Source: Cudoniella acicularis
Lineage: Eukaryota; Ascomycota; Leotiomycetes; Helotiales; Helotiaceae
Length of the DNA stretch: 36,374 bases
Direction of reading: 5' to 3'
Assembly (NCBI GenBank): GCA_013054445.1
Contig: JAAMPI010000471.1
Coordinates: 1-36,374 of the forward strand
A program made the translations under genes and the position numbers. A model generated the notes under the pieces. The model was not told where the DNA came from. It searched no databases and worked only from the letters and a program-made list of their open reading frames with translations. Below, piece by piece: positions 1 through 11,530 of this stretch. The stretch's first letter is position 1, and each line of letters opens with the position of its first letter.

Positions 1-1000
1 ACCTGTACATTTTGATCCAAGCAGAGAAGTTTCGTGGCCATGAGTTCTAATATATAGCCCCGACCTTCATCATCGAGCATGTGCAACTCATCCATGACGA
101 CGACCCCTAATTTACCAATAGAAAGTTCATCAATGGCTACATTGACCAGAGAATTTGCCTGTCACAAGTTAGCTGGAACAAGCGCTTTAACGGCAAGGAT
201 GGATCTCCAACCTTCTCAATGGTGCACACAGCGATATCTAAATCATCCCATGTCGCTTTGGCCTTGCTTCCTCCAAAAAAGCCGACAACCCTCACCAGAT
301 CCTCGTCACCGCGTTTGCGCCAAACTGATGTTTGCTCATCCTGAGCATCGTCGAATACAGGCTTTCGAAGACCCTCAACAATTTTTCGTAGCCAGCGCAG
401 CTTCTCCTGAACAAGTGCAACATATGGAAGAACTAATATTGCCTTTCGTCCAGGATCTTCAATAATTTTCTTCAACATCAAAATGTCAGCAACGAGTGAT
501 TTTCCGCCACCTGTAGGAGCGGTGTAGACGAGATTTCGCTCGCCGCCCAAGGCTCCACTCCGCAAAAGACAATCGGACTGCCATGGATAGATGGATTTTA
601 CTCCAACTGAAGCAAGATTGTTGACGAATTGCTCCGGCAAGCCATACGAAGGATGGGAAAGATCAAGCACGGGGTTTGATGTTGGGTTGGGTGTCAAAGC
701 AAGACCCCTTCTTTGAGAGTATTCTGATGGGCCTCGGTCATTGAGGTCAATAATCTCACTGGCTTTCAGGGGCTCAAAACACTTGATGTGTAGCGAAGGA
801 CGTCGAAATTCAGTTTTGTTGGTGATATCAGCGAGAGCAACATTTTCTGGCCTTGTCTGGTTACCTTGTTGGCCCTTATTAAAGGTGTCAAAAGTTCGTT
901 TTTGTCCTAAATGAGATACCTTGTGGACCGTGGTGTAGGCTGTTCTGGCAACATCAACAGAGGTTTTGTGGCGGATGCCGGACACGTTGGCCGAATCCAT
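1..1000 (-). CDS. POLQ/HELQ-family DNA helicase, 5' part (runs off the left edge)
   Basis: N-terminal part of a superfamily 2 DNA helicase of the POLQ/HELQ (Hel308, Ski2-like) type, which acts on replication and recombination intermediates. Exons are 1000-212 and 158-1, with a 53-bp intron at 211-159 ending in ACAG. Splicing gives CTIEKANSLVN, as expected for the family. Motif I is APTGGGKS, followed by KAILVLPYVALVQEK (Ia region). The second exon holds motif II as VVMDELHML, a DEAH-like DELH box typical of POLQ and HELQ. A poorly conserved tail of about 110 residues precedes the helicase core. The start at 1000 is preceded two codons upstream by an in-frame TGA, which supports it unless there is an upstream exon. 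The remaining helicase motifs and any polymerase domain lie outside the window, so POLQ and HELQ cannot be told apart. The gene is divergent from the SNT2-type gene. Confidence 0.85.
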
Positions 1001-2805
1001 GCTTCAGCTTCGGCGTTAACACGTCCAAATTACGGTGTCACTGGAACGTCCCACGGACGGCTTGAGATGGATTTTGCCCGTGAAGCACATCATGGTATGC
1101 AATGCGACGCCATGCGACCGATACAATTTCCAAGCAATGCGATGGCTAATATGGACAGAATCGTGTCATGACAGACAGGTGTGGTCGCAATATAGATTGT
1201 CGATGTCAAATGGCCGGATGTGTTGATTTTCAAGGTGGGATGTCTGATCGACGCGGACGCGTGGACGTGACAAGACGAAAGTGCCAGGTCACGTGCTACC
1301 AAGACCCTTGCGGCTCCGATCACTCCGACCATCCACGCCCGGCCAGGCCAGGCCAGCGACCTCATCCTGCCCTTTGGCACCAAATCTAAAGGCGAATCAG
1401 ACAACGACAAACCACCTCCCATCAGCCCTTCAAAATATCGGCTTCACGGTGAAGCCCTCATCGCCTTAACAAAGTGGTGGATATTGAATTGCGACCAAGA
1501 GGACTATGATTTGTCCGAACATTCCCTCGGCAAAGACATGAACAGGCGAATTCCAGTTGCACCTTATACCACAATACTGTGTGTTTTGGTGCCTCCAGGA
1601 AAGGCCGCTGCCAAGCCGACACCAATCGTAAAGCCCTAAGAACTGAACGCCTTTTAGACTGATCTTCAGTGCTATCATTCTCACTATTATTCGCTACCAA
1701 GCATCTGAGGACTCAGGACACACCACCCCATCTGATTTGTTTAACGACTGCTGGGAAACTTCAGATTAACCAACGGTCACCAAGTATGCCGTGCAACTGC
1801 TAGGATATGAAGGGAATCCTGAGATCTCCCCACGTCCCACGTCCGACGGAGCTAGAATCTCCTCTGTAGTGTAGATGGGGGCTGGATTGACAGATATCAA
1901 TTATTTTCACATAACAAACAGTTTTAGCAGGATTCAGTCAGCAGTCTCTGCTTGTATGAAATGAATCCTAGATGCTGCCTTTCTGCTGTCATGGCCATTT
2001 CTAGGCGTTGTCGTGCCCCGTCGTCCATTTAGACCCTGGCTGGGGCGGCGGCTTCACCGTCAGGCAGACGAGCTGCGGGGACCATGCCGTGCCTGCGAGT
2101 TGCAAGTTGGGGCGACTTCTTGGGGACGCATCTGGGGGGCTCACATAACCCAGAGTGATATATCAATTGCTGCACTCAAATCGCTATAAAATCCACTAGT
2201 CTTAAATCAAAAGAAAGTGACGTGTGCAAATAATCAGGCGAAGGGTGAATATTGAGGCGCGAGGTTTGATACTCCGTGCAGCCCGCGCCATCTGCTCTTT
2301 TGCTACGTGCCCCCTGATGCCGGTGGTGCTGCTACGGTATCCAGCGGCGCTAGTAATACATCTCGTCCTCATCCGCATCCTTTCCTCCCAAATATTCACC
2401 ACCAAACTCACCATTCCTTGCAATTCCACTCAACTTTCTTCCAACGTCACTCCATTTTCTTGTGGACTATTCCTCACGCTTTGCTTCTCTTCTCCACCCT
2501 ACCCAAGTGACCTGCGCCCTTTACTGGGGTCAGCGACGTCTATTCTACAGCCTCGTCTGCTCCGAGATCGTTTTATACCTTCGAGCCCACTGCCTAGCAG
2601 CATTGCACACACCACGACGTGGCATCTCGCGACAACGCCCTTACAGGCGAGCAACTTGCGTTCCTTGTTGATCTGATGGGTCGAATTCTTACGCGCATTG
2701 TCCGATAGCCTCTTGAACACTCAGCGCTTCTCGCTCGTCGACCCTGCGGGAAGCGCTTCCACCGCACCTGTGGCCCACAGACTCCGCGACAAGCATACGA
2801 TCGTC
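1001..2805. promoter_or_regulatory. Divergent intergenic region between the helicase and SNT2-type genes
   Basis: About 1.8 kb without a supportable gene. Open frames here are short, overlap on both strands and show no family signature. The part near 2185-2191 holds TATAAAA on the plus strand, a plausible core promoter for the SNT2-type gene. From about 2340 to 2660 the plus strand is rich in CT and CAC, like a fungal 5' leader. CACGTG occurs near 1290 and a short GGCCA tandem near 1340. The leader of the SNT2-type gene would be about 600 bp if the TATA element is used. Confidence 0.45.
2675..2707 (+). other. Upstream ORF in the SNT2-type leader
   Basis: A ten-codon reading frame (ATG at 2675, TAG at 2705-2707) lies about 100 bp before the main start codon and is out of frame with it. 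It would be scanned first if the transcript starts near the TATA element around 2185. A translational effect is possible but is only inferred. Confidence 0.3.
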
Positions 2806-5800
2806 ATGCCCAAGACGTCCTCTAGCCATGAGAGCGCAACTGGCTCTCCGCGTTTTCAGTCACCCAGCGAGAATGGGAAGGGGAAAGGGAAGGCCCATAG
2901 CGCCGATATGAAGCCATCCGAAGCGCAACAAGCTCGAGAGTCCCCACCTAGCACATCGCAGAACGCTGCAACCAACGGCACAACCAAACCCACGGATACG
3001 AGTATATTGGACGCGCGCGATGCCGAATCACAACCAATGACGGCATCTGCCTCGAATTCTTCGAATCTGTCAGCAAAGGACTTTGGGGGAAATGGCGCCG
3101 CTCCTTACGGAACTCGCTCGCGCAACAGGACTGGAGCATCACGGCCAAACTACGCTGAAGACAAGGAATTAGACGCCGAATTTGAGCTTCCGGCCGCTGC
3201 AAAGGAAAATCCTGGGCGCAAGGGAGCACGAGCAGCAGATACAAGTTCATCGAGCACTTCGGAAACTGGGAAGGGCAATACAGGCCGACGGGCTGCCGCG
3301 CCAGAGGCTGAACAGGTCATACCGGTGCAGAGCCATCATAAGGAGCCAATTCCAGGAACATCAACTTTCTCCGCCAACCCTGCAGCGACAGCTCCCACCC
3401 ACCATGCCTCGAAGAAGCGGAAGGCAGCAAGCCAATCTATAGGCCATTCCCAATCTGGCCTCGAAAATGCCTCTGCAACTCGGAAAACCAGTCTGGCTAC
3501 TCAGGTTGCCGCAGGGTTTCGAGAAACGAATATGCTTACTTTTGAGAATTGCGCTGGCCGATTAAAAGGGAAGAAGCTCGTGGCGGATGACGGCACAGTT
3601 CTAGAAGTTAACGGTAGGTTTCCCATCTTCCTATTGCATCTGAGACCAATCTCGTGATCATTAGCTGAGAATTTTTAGATCACGTATATCTCGTCTGTGA
3701 ACCTCCAGGAGAGCCATATTATCTCGGGAGAATTATGGAATTCCTTCACATCAATAATGACAGTAGCCAGCCCATTGATGCGTTACGACTCAATTGGTAT
3801 TATCGGCCAAAGGACATTGGTCGAAAGGTCAACGATACTCGCCAAGTATTTGCTTCAATGCATTCTGACATCAGTCCTCTCACTGCACTCCGCGGAGTTT
3901 GCCATATTAAGCATAAAAGTGAGGTAGAAAAATTGGACGATCTGAGGAAGACCAAGGACCACTTCTGGTACGAAAAGTTATATGATCGCTACATACATCG
4001 ATTTTACGATGTCATTCCAACCAGTCAGGTCATAAACGTTCCCACTGAAGTCAAGAAAGTCCTTGATGAACGCTGGAAATATATTGTTGTTGAGCCAGGA
4101 CGTGGGAAAGAGCTCACAAGTGCTGTGAAATCTTGCAAGAGATGCAGCAAGTATTGTGCGAGGTATGTTTCACCCTATCACCTGACGGACCTAAGCTGAC
4201 ATTAAAAAAGCAATGACTCGGTCGATTGCGCCGTGTGTCAAAACACTTATCACATGAGCTGCGTCAGCCCTCCGTTATTGAAGAAGCCATCACGTGGTTT
4301 TGCATGGGCTTGTGGACCTTGTAGTAAAGCACAGGAGAAGAAGCTCGAGGCTCGAAACACACCCAACGTGACAGACAATCTCGACCCCGATGACGAAGAA
4401 TACAACGATGAGGAAGACACCTCCTCGGGTGCTCCTGGTGATGCGCCAGATACCGGAGCAACCAGCCCGTCTGACCGGAATGGAGAAGAGATATCATTTC
4501 ATCCTGGAACGGCAGAGCAAATTCATCAGGCGAGCTTATGGCTTTTCCGATACCTTGGCATACATTGCAAAGTTGAGGATGCGCTAGACTATGACGATAG
4601 AATTTATCCCCGAGCAAGTTCGCGTCTCGGACCCCGTCACCAAGCCGTCGTCCCGTCCTGGCCGGGTCGGCCTGTGGAATACGTCAAACCAGTCGAAATC
4701 AAGAAGAAATTTGTCAAGGGCGGTGGGCATAAAAAAGAAGCAAAGCTTTCCAAAGACACAATTGCTGCGTTGGAGGCAGACAAAGCTGCCAAGGAGAAGC
4801 GTCCGAAATGGGTTATGGATGAGCCTCCAGGATATGTCCATCGAGGAGAGGACCACGATAACGACGACCCGGATTGTACCGCGCAATTGCTCTATAAACT
4901 GCCAGAGCCTGGCGAGCTGTCAATTCCTTCCCAAAAAGAACCCCTTGACGACATAGAAGAGGAGACCCGTGAACGACTTGTTTTTGAGTACGTCTGCCAC
5001 GCAGTAAATTTGGCCAAACCGCTTTATAACCTTCCCGAGATGTCTACCAACGTCCTCGATATCGCCCTTCAAATATTACGATCTAATGATTATGATGCCG
5101 GGAAGGCGCTTCAAGAAATGGGCAAACTCGAGAAGAAGGTTTTCAAAGAGCCGGATCTTACTCCAACCGAGTTGAAGAAGTTCGAGGATGGCGTAACAAA
5201 GTATGGCTCAGAATGGTACAGTATCAAGAAACATGTCAAAACCATGAGCGCAGCAAACATCGTCCGATTTTACTATACTTGGAAGAAAACCGCACGTGGA
5301 AAACAAATATGGGGGAGCTACTCTGGCAGAAAAGGAAAGAAAGAGGCGAAGAGGGCGGAAGCAACTGTTGGAAAGTTACAGGATGACGTTGCTGACGATT
5401 ATGACGATTCTGCATTTGATAACGACAAGGCATACGAGAAGAAGAGGGGATTTCAGTGCAAATTCTGCAGCACGCGGAGTTCGCGACAATGGAGACGGGC
5501 CCCAAACACGGCAGCTGGTACCATCGTTGTGGAACCGGGCACCAAGACAACAGGGAAGGACAAAGGCCCCCAATTCATGGTCGCTCTTTGCCGAAGATGT
5601 GCCGAACTTTGGCGTCGGTATGCAATTCAGTGGGAGGATCTTGATGAGATGGCCAAGAAGGTGGCGCAAAATGGAGGCAGGGCCTGGAAGCGAAAGATTG
5701 ACGAAGAACTTCTGAAAGAACTTATGGCTGCAAATGAGGTCGTCAACCACTCCCCACACCCAATTCCACCACCCCCTGTGTTGCTGGACGAAACACCAAC

Positions 5801-8044
5801 TCCAGCATCTTCAAGTGTCCCACCAGGTCCAGAGCCGCCAAGAAAGAAGTTGAAGGGTCATGCTGAGAGAGATTCGGCTGATCCAACTGCTGAGCCTGTT
5901 GTTGTTGCGACTTCGACTCAAAAGAAAAAGGTTGCTGTGGAGAAGCCCCCTCCACCACCTCCCCCAGAGCCACCGAAGCCAAAAATGTTGCCTTGTGCAA
6001 TATGCCACGAGATGGAGCCAATGGGTGATCAGCATCTTTCTTGTAAAGAGTGCCGGTTGACGGTTCATCGGAGATGTTATGGTGTTGTGGCGGACCGGAG
6101 TCCCAGCAAATGGACATGTGACATGTGCTCCAATGACAAGAACCCCCAGGTTTCAGTAGTAAGCTTCCCTCAGACCCATTCACGTCTTATACTAACATTT
6201 TCAGCAATACAAATGCATGCTTTGCCCAGTCGAGTATACGGAACATGATTTTGTTGAGCCGCCAAAGATTTCGCACAAGAAGAAGACCGAAAAAGAGCGT
6301 GAACGCGATCGCATCGAGCGAGAAAACGCACAAAAGGTTGCCGATTTCTTCCGCAAGAGGCAAGAAGAGCTTAATAAGCCCGTCAATCCAAGGGAACCTC
6401 TCAAGCGCACTGCCAACAATAACTGGGTACATGTCACTTGTGCCGTTTTTACGCCTGAGGTTAAGTTCGGAAATGCGAAAGCTCTGGAACCTTCAGAAGG
6501 AATTCCATCTGTCGCATCTGCACGATATGACGAGATTTGTAAAGTATGCAAGAAGCAAGGGGGTGCCTGTGTAGGCTGTCACTCCTGTCGAGCACCAGGT
6601 GAGTATCCTCGAAATTCTTCATACCAAATTACAAGCCTGATTCGTCTTAGTTCACGTTGAATGCGCACACCAAGGGGGATACCTTTTAGGTTTCGACATC
6701 GCACCTGTCAAGGGATCACGTCGGGATCAATTCAACATCGTGAATATAAATGGCGAGGTCGGGACTATGACAGCTGCGATATGGTGCAAGGAGCATATAC
6801 CGACGAAGACGATTGTCCACCGAATGCATGATATCGTGGATGAAAATGGCATGAATGCTTTACAACTTTATGTCCAGAACTTCAAGCAAGCTGATCTGAC
6901 TTTGACTGGAACAGTGCGAAAAGCGACACTTGTCAGTCAGTCAACTAAGGCTGTAAATCCCGCCACGGTCACCCCAGCTCCAAATCGCAAGTCGTCCACC
7001 ACCACTGTTAATGGACATGGTCGAGGCTCCATCTCACATGCTAAAGCCGAAGAGAACGTGGAAACTTCTTTGGGTGCAGAAGCCGACAATGAGAAGATTT
7101 GCGCCACGTGTGACGTTGATGTCAGTCCGAAATGGTGGCCTTTTCCGCCGCCGGAAAACCCTTCTGAATCCAACGTACCCAACTGCGACGCCAATCAAAA
7201 CCCTACTCCTCCAGTTGAAGATCCTTCTGTACAAGACTCTCTCGAGGATGGGCGCGGCAACATAGCACTAGCAGCTGCTGCACTACATCAAAATACACAA
7301 GGCTCAATTCCATTAGCTGTCGAATTTCAGTGTCACAAGTGCCATCTGAGGAAGAAGACCAAAAAGGAACCCACACCTCCACCGCGGGAGGAATCAGTGA
7401 AATCCACTCCAACACCCAAAGTGATCTTTTCGCAGCCAGTACCTCCAGCGCAGCCAGTACAGCCACCGCAGTCATTGCCTCCACAATATACCTGGCCACC
7501 TCCACCTCTACCGCAATATCCAGCAAATGCTCCTTATTGGCCTCATTCAGGATCCCCGCCAGTCCCTCAACTCAATGGCAATCACTCTCCTCGAGATGCA
7601 ACAACACAACCGTTAAATGGACCAACTCCAGTCCGCCAACCTCCTCCGAATATTCCTCATTCGCCACGACAAAACGGCCACATGGGACAAACTCCAAATG
7701 GATATCCACCCTCACCGCATCGCGGTGTAGCTTCAACTCACCACACACCAAATGGAACCTACCCGTCGTATGCCTCCACACGGCCTCCTCCACAACATCT
7801 CACCAACGGAGGGCCGCCACCGCGAGCTCCCGAGCAACCGTTTTCTCAAAACAACGGGACCATGCATTCTCGATCACCTTTCGTGCCACCTCAGGGCAGT
7901 CCACCGACGCACGCTCATGCTCATCCTCAATCTCGTGATGGTAATCCGCCTCCGCCACCTCCACCAAATAACGTGCGGCCAAACGATGGGAGGGTCAATG
8001 GTGGGGCGAGTGCGAGTCCTTCGTTGCGAAATTTGCTCTCTTAA
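2806..8044 (+). CDS. SNT2: Snt2/SntB-type chromatin reader (BAH, PHD, SANT and ePHD domains)
   Basis: Nuclear histone reader of the Snt2 family, which in yeast works with Ecm5 and the Rpd3 deacetylase and in moulds (SntB) affects development and secondary metabolism. Exons 2806-3613, 3679-4162, 4211-6158, 6205-6598 and 6651-8044 give exactly 1675 codons plus stop. Introns are 46-65 bp; the third has ACTAAC at 6191-6196. Domains: low-complexity N-terminus; BAH at about 258-400 (VCEPPGEPYYLGRI, then the Snt2 signature MHSDISPLTALRG); PHD1 at about 422-472 (Cys pairs CKRC, CAVC, CGPC); ELM2-like at about 690-740; SANT at about 743-790; GATA-like CKFC...CRRC at about 847-900; PHD2 at about 1025-1075; extended PHD at about 1080-1260 ending near KGSRRDQF; a further CATC...CHKC pair at about 1361-1443; Pro-rich tail. 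ATG 2806 is the first ATG after the in-frame TGA at 2674. The frame is intact throughout. Confidence 0.93.
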
Positions 8045-8563
8045 CAAAAAGCGAAAGAGACAATGAAATCAATTTATTTTGATCTTTCTCTCTGTGTTAG
8101 CATTTGCTCTCTTTCTCTCTTGAATGTCTATGGCTGCGGGAGTGTGCTTGGGTGGGTGGTGGTGTGGATGCTGGTTTCAAGCAGGATAAGGTACGGCTCT
8201 GGATGGAACTCTCATCGGTTTTACCAATGGAAGGAATGGGATTTTGAAAGCGCGGCGTTTTAAGAGATGATGGATGGGCATGTACTGTACAGTAGAAAAC
8301 TCTGGTTCTTTCTCAATTGGGCGGGGGAGAGGGGTAGATACCTGCCTGCTATCTCAAGAAGGAATCGAAAAGGGTGGTGGCCAGTTGGTGGCGATATGTT
8401 AGGTATAGAAAACACATGTTGAGATTATTTTTCTGTTTTTTTGTCTTGCTTGGATTATACTCCGTACCGTACGGAGTAGTGACATTACTGGTGCCGCTTG
8501 CTTGTCTTACCTTGCCTTGCCTACCTAGGTGCGACGTACGACTCTTTTGGAGTTTGACCTAGC
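8045..8563. other. 3' flank of the SNT2-type gene and spacer with a perfect palindrome
   Basis: T-rich DNA after the SNT2-type stop codon, probably its 3' UTR, followed by spacer. A 21-bp inverted repeat lies at 8458-8478: TACTCCGTAC, a single C, then GTACGGAGTA. A decayed version lies at about 9722-9738 upstream of A2, so it belongs to the duplicated A-family upstream block. No gene is seen here. Confidence 0.5.
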
Positions 8564-8712
8564 GAATCTGGGGCTCGTCACCCACCCATCTATCAAGCAA
8601 GAAAGTAATACCCCTAACAATCCCTGTAACCAACTACCTACTATCTGATTCGCTTACTAGTGCCCCCGCATAAGCTAGCGGGTCTCGCTAACAGTCCGAA
8701 GTTATTTAAGCC
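8564..8712 (+). promoter_or_regulatory. Conserved A-family upstream block, copy 1
   Basis: This block recurs before all three A genes. It begins GAATCTG, followed by CTCGTCACCCACCC, then CTACTATCTGATTCGCTTAC, then GCATAAGCTAGCG, and ends GAAGTTATTTAAGCC about 100 bp before the start codon. The other copies are near 9924 and 13037. Conservation of non-coding DNA in decayed paralogues indicates duplication of whole gene units. A regulatory role for any single motif is inference. Confidence 0.5.
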
Positions 8713-8813
8713 CCCTCCCGTCCTTCTGTGTTCCTGCCCGATCAATCTTTGAAACAACTCTTCTTCTTTCTTCATAACCTGGATCACGACAACCTTCAAA
8801 AAAAAATACGACA

Positions 8814-9556
8814 ATGCCTGCTCTTCGACGAAAGGCTGATGCTATTGATGGAAGTAGCGGTGATCTGGCTATGGTGAGCGCGAAACGCTTTAAGGAGACA
8901 CCACTCGTGAACCTTGTCAAGAAGGAGGACCTGTCAGTGAAAAAGGTGCCGGTACAAGCGGGAGAGAAGACGAAGAAGGATGAGGATGTTGTGAAAGGTG
9001 AGTTGTAATTCTCATTCTAATTATATATTATCATCACTATCATTAGACTGGCAATTACCTTTCTAACGGGGAAAACTCACTCACATGTATTTATCTAGTT
9101 GGCGACCCGAACTGGGTCTCCGCCTCCTTCCGCCTCAACATCTTCAAACACATGGACCTCATAACCGCGACGTCCTACCTGCTCGCCGACCGTTCCGAGT
9201 TCCGCAACCCACACTACTGGACGCTCTTCAAAAACAAATACATCCCACCCTCACAACCACACTCTAAATTCAACCCGCATCCTACCTTAAGCGGCCGAAA
9301 TTTCTTTCCTTCCTTAAACTTGTCGTTTATTGCGGGGGATGGATCCGGAACGTTGTTGGCGCTTTGTGTTACGCTGCAGAGTTGGTTTCCTAGCGGGTTG
9401 ACGTGGCATAGGCCTACGGGCATGTTTTTTGATGATAGGGGGATACAGGAGGAGTTGGAGAAGGCGAGGATGAGAGGTAGGGAGTGGTGGTTGAGGAGGG
9501 AGAGGGAGGCGAGGGGGGCTGGGAGGGTTCTTCCTTTTCGTTTTAAGAGGGGATAG
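8814..9556 (+). CDS. Family A1: F-box-like protein, intact member of the array
   Basis: Exons 8814-8997 and 9099-9556 encode 213 aa across a 101-bp GTGAGT...CTAG intron. The charged N-terminus (starting MPALRRKA) is followed at about residues 72-105 by a weak F-box-like stretch with LITATSYLL; paralogue A3 has a much clearer F-box (PTEIFWKIFNYLDPLTATS). The C-terminal half has LQSWFPSGLTWHRPTGMFF and a charged helix. This W-[FLM]-P...H/Y....G.F pattern is typical of a large uncharacterised ascomycete F-box family (established from family resemblance). A substrate-adaptor role in SCF ubiquitin ligases is possible, but the degenerate F-box leaves it doubtful. This is the only A copy open from start to stop, with its upstream block in place. 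Confidence 0.6.
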
Positions 9557-9710
9557 ATAGGTGGTTGGTTGGTTGGTTGATGTTTTGGAGGGTGTGAGTG
9601 GATAGCCTGTATGGGTTTACGCGGGTGTGTAACTTGTGATGGAGGAAGGTGTAGGAAGCTTTGGCAGGCTGGTATTGCACTCAACTTACATGCATGCATA
9701 TAGAGCTTTT

Positions 9711-10144
9711 TGTCTTGGATTGTATCCCGTATGGAGTAGTGACGTTACTGGCGTTGCTTGCTTACCTTCATTGCGGTACTTACCTACCTATCTACTTAGG
9801 TATACTCTATTTGGAGCTTGACTTGGTGAGTGAATCTGGACTCGTCATTTGTCATTCGGCGTAGTGCTCGAGGCACACATCTTAAATTTCAACTTCTAAC
9901 TTCTCTGTGATCTAACAGTAAGTGAATCTGATCTCGTCACCTACCCATCTACGCACTACCTACGCAACACCCTAGCCATCCTTACAGCTTCCTACCATCT
10001 GATTCGCTAACCGGCGCGGCATAATCTAGCGCGTCGCGCACTGCACTTGCATTGAATTTGCTAGCGTCTTGGCATGGAATATACTTATACGCCGCCTTGT
10101 TCTTGCACTTCTTGCTAACTTTTTCGCAATGAGTCGACGTGACA
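9711..10144 (+). promoter_or_regulatory. Duplicated upstream region of A2 (copy of about 8448-8813)
   Basis: Line-by-line resemblance to the region before A1. It starts GGATTGTATCCCGTATGGAG (compare the palindrome region at 8452), continues with TAGTGACGTTACTGGCG, has two GAATCTG boxes (9832 and 9924), then CCATCTGATTCGCTAAC and CATAATCTAGCGCG. This shows that A1 and A2 arose by duplication of a unit including at least 360 bp of upstream DNA. The preceding stretch from 9557 holds only the 3' flank of A1. Confidence 0.55.
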
Positions 10145-10721
10145 ATGTCTCCTCTTCGACGAAAGGCTAATGAGGTTGATGATGATGGTGGTGGAGGTAG
10201 AGATGGAGGTGGTGAACTGGTTAGTAGGATGAAGAGGGTCAAGCTCACGGCACCCATCGCTGCTCATCCCCTCATCCACCTCTCATCATCACATCAAAAA
10301 CTTAACCCACTCCAGCCTTCACCGACAAGAAAATCCTAGTCCTGCTTAACACGGTCGCTATAGCAGACGATGGCACGACGTTGCTTCTCAATGTTACGTT
10401 GGCGAGCTGGTTTCCGCCGGAGTTGGTTTATCATCGGCAGAGTGGGAAGTTTTGACTAAGGAGGGAGTGGAGGTGGAGAGGGTGAAGAAGTTTGTAAAGA
10501 TGGAGGAGAGGGAGTGGGAAGTTAAGAGACGGAGGGAGGAGAGAGAATTGGGTGGGGTTTGGGCTGGTTCGAGGAGGAGGAGGGTGGCGGGTATGCAATT
10601 GGAGAAGGAGGGCGGCGAGGATGTCTGCGTGGGGCCAGTGATAGCTTTCTTGTTTGTTGCTGGGTCCGGGGTTTGTGGTTTGAGGGATGCGTGGGAATAC
10701 ATGGAATGGGTGGAGTGTTAG
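10145..10721 (+). pseudogene. Family A2: F-box-family pseudogene lacking the F-box part
   Basis: The start (MSPLRRKANEVDDD) matches A1 and gives 64 codons before a stop at 10339. In another frame, from about 10321, the conserved C-terminal part resumes: DDGTTLLLNVTLASWFPPEL and YHRQSGK, matching GDGSGTLLAL...SWFPSGL in A1. This frame ends in TGA at about 10453-10455, within a T4 run where A3 has T5. One base further on, the family continues as TKEGVEVERVKKFV and a charged helix. The F-box portion present in A1 and A3 is absent, so this copy carries an internal deletion, at least one single-base deletion and a separate stop. The right boundary is approximate. Confidence 0.6.
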
Positions 10722-11530
10722 TGTTGGAGTGGATGTGCATAGTATGTAGAGAGCCTCGTTGAGGTAGTTAGTCACCCAGTCTCTTTCTCGTATTTTGTAG
10801 TTGTAGGTACTGGATATGAGAGCAAAAAAGAGTCATTGACAAAACATAAAACGTCTATCTCTCCTACTCATAACAAACACTTCACTCGATTCTTATTTTC
10901 GTATTGTAAGTAGGGGCTCATCTAAAGATATCATACTCTTTACCTTCTGAAATTGCTTATAATAACTAAAATAACCGCTAATCGATTTGTTTTTATTTAA
11001 ATATTTTGAAGTGTTCGGTGGGTAATTTAGCGAGATTTTCAGGAAAGAAATCAGTTTTTAGGCAAATTTACGGATGTAATATAGATAGACTGAGGAAGCT
11101 AGAAAGATAAATTTTCCGATCAATCAAAGAACTATTTAGTAGTAAGCCGCACACCCCCCTTCTTACCTTAAAGGGGTGTTTTCTCTTTGTCTGGAGATAC
11201 AATAAAAAAAGGCACTACTCTTAGCTTTTAGTTTGATGTGGCGGCCGACAATAGACACGAGAGATGAAGGACGAGATTAACACTGCATCCTAATCTACCC
11301 AAGACCATTCATTTAAGCCTATACGTACTGTCTTTTCCAACAGTACTGTAGCTACATCGTTCTAGAAGCCACCCGACAACCCTATAGCCAGCCTTTGTTC
11401 CCACGATCGAACAAAAGAACTTTGACATTCTTTATAGACTTCACTCAAATTAAAGCCAAGTGACTCTTCAGAAACCCACTTTCTACAAGCTTCAAACTCC
11501 AACCAAATTAGCAATTAACCCCTTCTCACA
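10722..11530. other. AT-rich spacer and B1 upstream region
   Basis: No gene supported. The A2 3' flank (GTCATTGACAAAACATAAAA near 10832) resembles the A3 3' flank (CGATTGACAAAATACTAATA near 14500). AT-rich DNA spans about 10900-11120. From about 11170 the sequence resembles the region before B2: a TTCTCTTTGT...ACTCT-TAGCTTT block, then CTAGAAGCCACCCGACAACC near 11362 against CCAGAAGCCACGTGACGCAC near 15171. This is the B-family duplicated promoter. Confidence 0.45.

Noticed and set aside
1090..1700. Several 60-110 codon frames between the helicase and SNT2-type genes
   Set aside because: They overlap each other on both strands and lack splice-consistent extensions, family motifs or codon-like composition.
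2224..2676. 150-codon open frame before the SNT2-type gene
   Set aside because: It lies in a CT-rich leader, overlaps other frames of similar quality and has no conserved motif. It is treated as leader.
5743..6183. 146-codon open frame antisense to the SNT2-type gene
   Set aside because: It is a shadow of the conserved PHD-containing exon, where the plus-strand coding evidence is decisive.
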